DNA from: Paraescarpia echinospica
Lineage: Eukaryota > Annelida > Polychaeta > Sabellida > Siboglinidae
Reading direction: 5' to 3'
Length of the DNA: 64,000 nucleotides
NCBI GenBank assembly: GCA_020002185.1
Contig: CM034543.1
Span: forward strand, 12,305,453-12,369,452
The number at the start of each line of letters is the position of its first letter. Position 1 is the first letter of the stretch. The notes under the pieces were generated by a model. It was not told where the DNA came from and ran no database searches. It saw only the letters and a list, made by a program, of their open reading frames with translations. This document shows, piece by piece, positions 60,157 through 64,000 of this stretch. A program made the position numbers and the translations under genes.

Positions 60157-61020
60157 CTTGGCACTGCAAATGCCTCAGAAGATCAAACGATTTTGCGTGT
60201 TTGCTGACATAATATTATACGCTGACATATACATTGTTTATACTTTCTACGGTGGGTGGCGGGTGCTTACTGTCATGATGTAATGTTAAGAACTTAACAT
60301 AGGTTGGTAGCGTCGGTGAAAGACTGCATTTAGTGTTACAATGTAAAGCTATGGTTGGCTGAGGAGTGTTAGGGTTGCCCTGTACGCCATTGAAGGCTAT
60401 CCAGTGGTTATGCAATACTGTGAAGGAACTGGAGTGGTGGCCAAAAGTCAGATTTTAAAGAACCGGGCAAATATCATTACAGAGGGTAGAAAGATAGGAT
60501 TGTCGACTACAACGTGTAATATTTATAATATGATTGGCCGTTCCTTATGAATAGATATGGACGTAAGTTTAAATGTAATATTCTTACGGCGTATAGGGAT
60601 GTCGTTATAATGAAGACTTTATACTTGTTGATTTAGCATATCAATTATTGGATGGTGTTGAAATTGTTACAATGGAGTCAGCATCAGCAGGGATCACATG
60701 ACTGATGCTAGGTATAGGGTGGAGATACTGAGGTTTAAAGATAAAATAGAACAGACCAGTCCAGAACCCGACAGAGCAAAGAAATGTAATCGGTCTCTTC
60801 GGTGGAAAGAAACCATTACGGTGCGGTTAGCAAAGATGAAGTTTTTACCCAGTAGTCGCTTTGACGTTGACTTTCTTCATGCATATATCGAATAGAAGAA
60901 ATACCGGAGGTATGTGGAATATATATATTATGAGTGAATGTTAGATTAGAGGTATTGATTTAAATATTTGTTTTTTTACATTGTTATAATTTTGTCAAAG
61001 GGTGTGGTCAATAATAAATT
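60157..61020. other. No feature recognised
   Basis: A plus-strand frame at 60698-60895 (basic, RYRVEILRFKDKIEQTSPEP) has no family match that I know. Otherwise featureless. Confidence 0.45.
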
Positions 61021-61029
61021 AATATATCC

Positions 61030-64000
61030 GTACACCAGTCAATCAGTATATCCGTACACCAACAATGACACTTAGACAGTGAGGAGTATCCATGTACACC
61101 ACCAATGACACTTACACAGTGAATAGTATCCCTATACACCAAGAAATACACTTACACATATACATTATCCCCGCACACCATCAACGACACTTACACAGTG
61201 AACAGAGTCCAACTACACCAACAATGTCAGAGACCGAACAGTATTCCTGTACACCGATAATGACACTTACACTACAGAAAGTATCCCCGTAAACTGATTA
61301 TGACACTCTGTGAACAGCATCCATCTACACCAACTATAACTCTAACACAGTGAACGGTATCCTACTACACCAACGATGACAGAGACTGAACAGTATGCCT
61401 GTACACCGACTATGACACTTAGTCTGTGAACAGTATCAATCTACACCAACAATGACACTTACACCGTGAATAGTATCCCTGTACACCAAGAAATACACTT
61501 ACACATATATATTATCCCCGTACACCATCAACGACACTTACACAGTGAACAGAGTCCAACTACACCAACAATGTCAGAGACCGAACAGTATTCCTGTACA
61601 CCGACAATGACACTTACACTACAGAAAGTATCCCCGTAAACTGACTATGACACTCTGTGAACAGCATCCATCTACACCAACTATAACTCTAACACAGTGA
61701 ACGGTATCCTACTACACCAATGATGACAGAGACCGAACAGTATGCCTGTACACCGACTATGACACTTAATCTGTGAACAGTATCCATCTACACCAACAAT
61801 GACACTTACACAGTGAACGGTATCCATGTGCACTAGCAATGCCACTTTCTATATGAGGAACCAACAATGACTCCTACATAGTGAACAGTATTGACTAACA
61901 CCAACAATTACACTAACACAGTGAACAGTATTCACGAACAACAACAATGTCACTTACACAGTGAACACTATACCGTACGCCAACAATGACACTTATGCAG
62001 GGAACAGTATCCCCGTTCACCAACAATTACACTTGCACAATGAACGGTGTCACTCTACACCACCAATCAGACGTAGCCAGTGAAAAGTATCCCCTTTCAC
62101 CAACTATGACACATACACAGTGAACAGTATCCCTCTACACCAAAAATTTCAAATACCGAACAGTATTCCTGTACACCGACAATGACACTTACACAGCGGA
62201 CAGTATCCACGTAGACAGAAAATGACATTTACTCTGTGAACAGTATCCACCTACACCAGCAATAACTCTTACCCAGTGAACAGTATTTTGGAACACCAAC
62301 AATTACACTTACACAGGAACGGTATCTGCGTTCACCGACAATGACAGAGACCGAATAATATCCCTCCACACCAACAGTGACACTTGCACAATAAACGGTA
62401 TCGCTCTACACCAGCAATAACACTTACACAGTAAACAGTATCCATGTACCGTAGCAATGCCACTTACTATGTAGGGAACAGCATCCCTCTACACCAACAC
62501 TGACTCTTGCCTAGTGAACAGTATTTTGGAAAACAAAAAATTACACTTACACAGGAACGGTATATGCGTACACCAACAATGGCACACAGTGAACGGTATC
62601 CTTCTACACCGACACTGACAGAGACCGAATAGTATTCCTATACAACGACAATGACACTTACAAAGAGTACAGTTTCCGCGTAGACCAAAAAAGACACTTA
62701 CTCTGTGAACAGTATCCATCTACACCAACAATGACACTTCCATTGTGAACAGTATCCACGTACGCATGCAATCACTGTTACACTGTGAACAATATCCCTG
62801 TACACTAGCAGTAACACTTACACAATGAAGAGTGTTCCTGTTCTGCAAGAATTATACATACACATACACTGTATCTGCATACACCAACAATGTCAATTGC
62901 ACATTGAAGACTATCCCTCTAAACAAATAATTACTATTACACAGTAAACTGTATCCATGTACACTAATAAATGCACTTATACAATGAAGAGTATCACTGT
63001 ACACCAAGGATTACACTTACACAGGAACCATATATCCGCACACCAACAATGACATTTACACAGTGAATAGTATACCCGTACACCATTATGAAGGGTGTCC
63101 ATGTACACCAAGAAAAACACTTACACATGTACAGCATCTCCCAACACAAACAATCACACTTACACAAGGAACATTATCCCCGTACACCAACACTAACACT
63201 TACACAGTGAACGTTGTCCCCGCGCACCAACAATAATTCTTTCATAGTGAACAGTTTCGCTCTACATCGACAATGACTCTTACACAGTGAACAATATCCC
63301 TATAGAACACCAATGTCACATTGACAGAGGACATTATACCCGTACAACACAAATGACACTTACACAGTTAACCCTACCCCTCTACGCCATGAACGACACT
63401 TACATAGTGAACAGTATCCCTGTACAAAGATATACTCAGTGCATAGTATCCACGTACAACAATAATTACACTTACATATTGAAGAGTATCCCTGTACATC
63501 AACAAATAGACTTACACATGTACAGTTTCTCCCAACACCAACAAATACAATTACACATTGAACATTATCCCAATAAAACTGACACAGTGAACGGTGTCCC
63601 CGCAGACGAACAATGATACTTACATAGTTTCGCACTACATCAGCAATGACACTTACTCAGTGAACATTATCCCTATACAACAACAATGACACTTTGACAG
63701 TAGACCAAAAATGACACTTACGCAATGAATCGTACCCCTCTACACCATCAACGACACTTACACAGTGAACAGAGTTGCACTACACCAACAATGTCAGAGA
63801 CAGAACAGTATTCCTGTAAACCAACAATGACACTTACACTACAGAAAGTATCCCCGTAAACTGACTATGACACTTACTCTGTGAACATTATCCCTATACA
63901 ACAACAATGACACTTTGACAGTAGACCAAAAATGACACTTACACAATGAATCGTACCCCTCTACACCATCAACGACACTTACACAGTGAACAGAGTCGCA
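61030..64000 (+). repeat. 40-bp satellite with higher-order periods
   Basis: About 3 kb of diverged units of the type tacaccaacaatgacactta followed by cacagtgaacagtatccctg, 40 bp each. The array runs to the window end and probably beyond. On top of the 40-bp unit, blocks recur at 347 bp (aacagagtcc at 61201 and 61548) and, near the right end, at 221 bp (63768 and 63989; 63661 and 63882). Since 40 is not divisible by three, frames rotate and no gene is implied. Confidence 0.95.

Noticed and set aside
61030..64000. CRISPR-like or repeat-protein gene
   Set aside because: Continuous 40-bp satellite with rotating frames; no spacers and no lasting ORF.

Overview
**Kind of DNA.** This is AT-rich, gene-poor nuclear DNA from an animal. 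It has no operons, ribosome-binding sites or dense ORFs. It is built from non-LTR retrotransposons of several clades (CR1 with an SGNH-type ORF1, L2-like with 3' hairpin and TTA tails, a CR1/Daphne/Crack-like element, an RTE-like element), a DIRS-like tyrosine-recombinase retrotransposon, a PIF/Harbinger transposon, a tRNA-derived SINE head, microsatellites, minisatellites and a 40-bp satellite. The combination suits a marine invertebrate, perhaps a lophotrochozoan such as a mollusc; that assignment is inference. I found no intact host gene. The best host-gene candidate is one possible terminal exon near 25.7-26.0 kb.

**Layout.** 1-420: LINE reverse-transcriptase (RT) fragment. 2613-3612: a 1000-N scaffold gap. 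3613-14605: an old, imperfect inverted repeat (IR-A; arms 3613-7905 and 10210-14605) carrying an L2-like LINE, a tetranucleotide tract and a tyrosine-recombinase remnant. Its right-hand LINE runs on to about 15991 and has a degenerate 2A-like motif. 16623-18850 and 21292-23690: a diverged direct duplication of unknown sequence. 24-27.5 kb: a TG tract, AT-rich DNA, the candidate exon, and about 1.1 kb of degenerate ATC/TTC sequence. 27508-44995: a very large young inverted repeat (IR-B; arms of about 8.4 kb around a 647-bp spacer). Each arm runs, from outside inwards, CR1 LINE, DIRS-like element interrupted by an L2-like LINE, then Harbinger. 45.6-50.8 kb: a LINE ORF1 fragment split by a 4.66-kb LINE with a visible 9-bp target-site duplication. 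51-56 kb: sparse DNA with a SINE head and a roughly 152-bp tandem repeat. 56-58.2 kb: RTE-like LINE. 58.6-64 kb: CR1 scrap, nine copies of a 74-bp minisatellite, and the 40-bp satellite running off the window end.

**How the parts relate.** The transposons are nested, and nearly all coding pieces carry stops or frameshifts. Both IR-B arms share the same inactivating lesions, so the arms are copies of one already-decayed locus and not independent insertions. They still differ by scattered substitutions, a 12-bp and a 10-bp indel, and a 76-bp difference in a dinucleotide tract. IR-B is therefore either a recent real palindromic duplication or two haplotypes joined head to head in the assembly; the sequence alone cannot decide. 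I found no convincing new gene system. The most notable signals are the two long inverted repeats about 13 kb apart, the Harbinger element at the IR-B centre, the empty-site evidence for the nested LINE, and the 2A-like relic.
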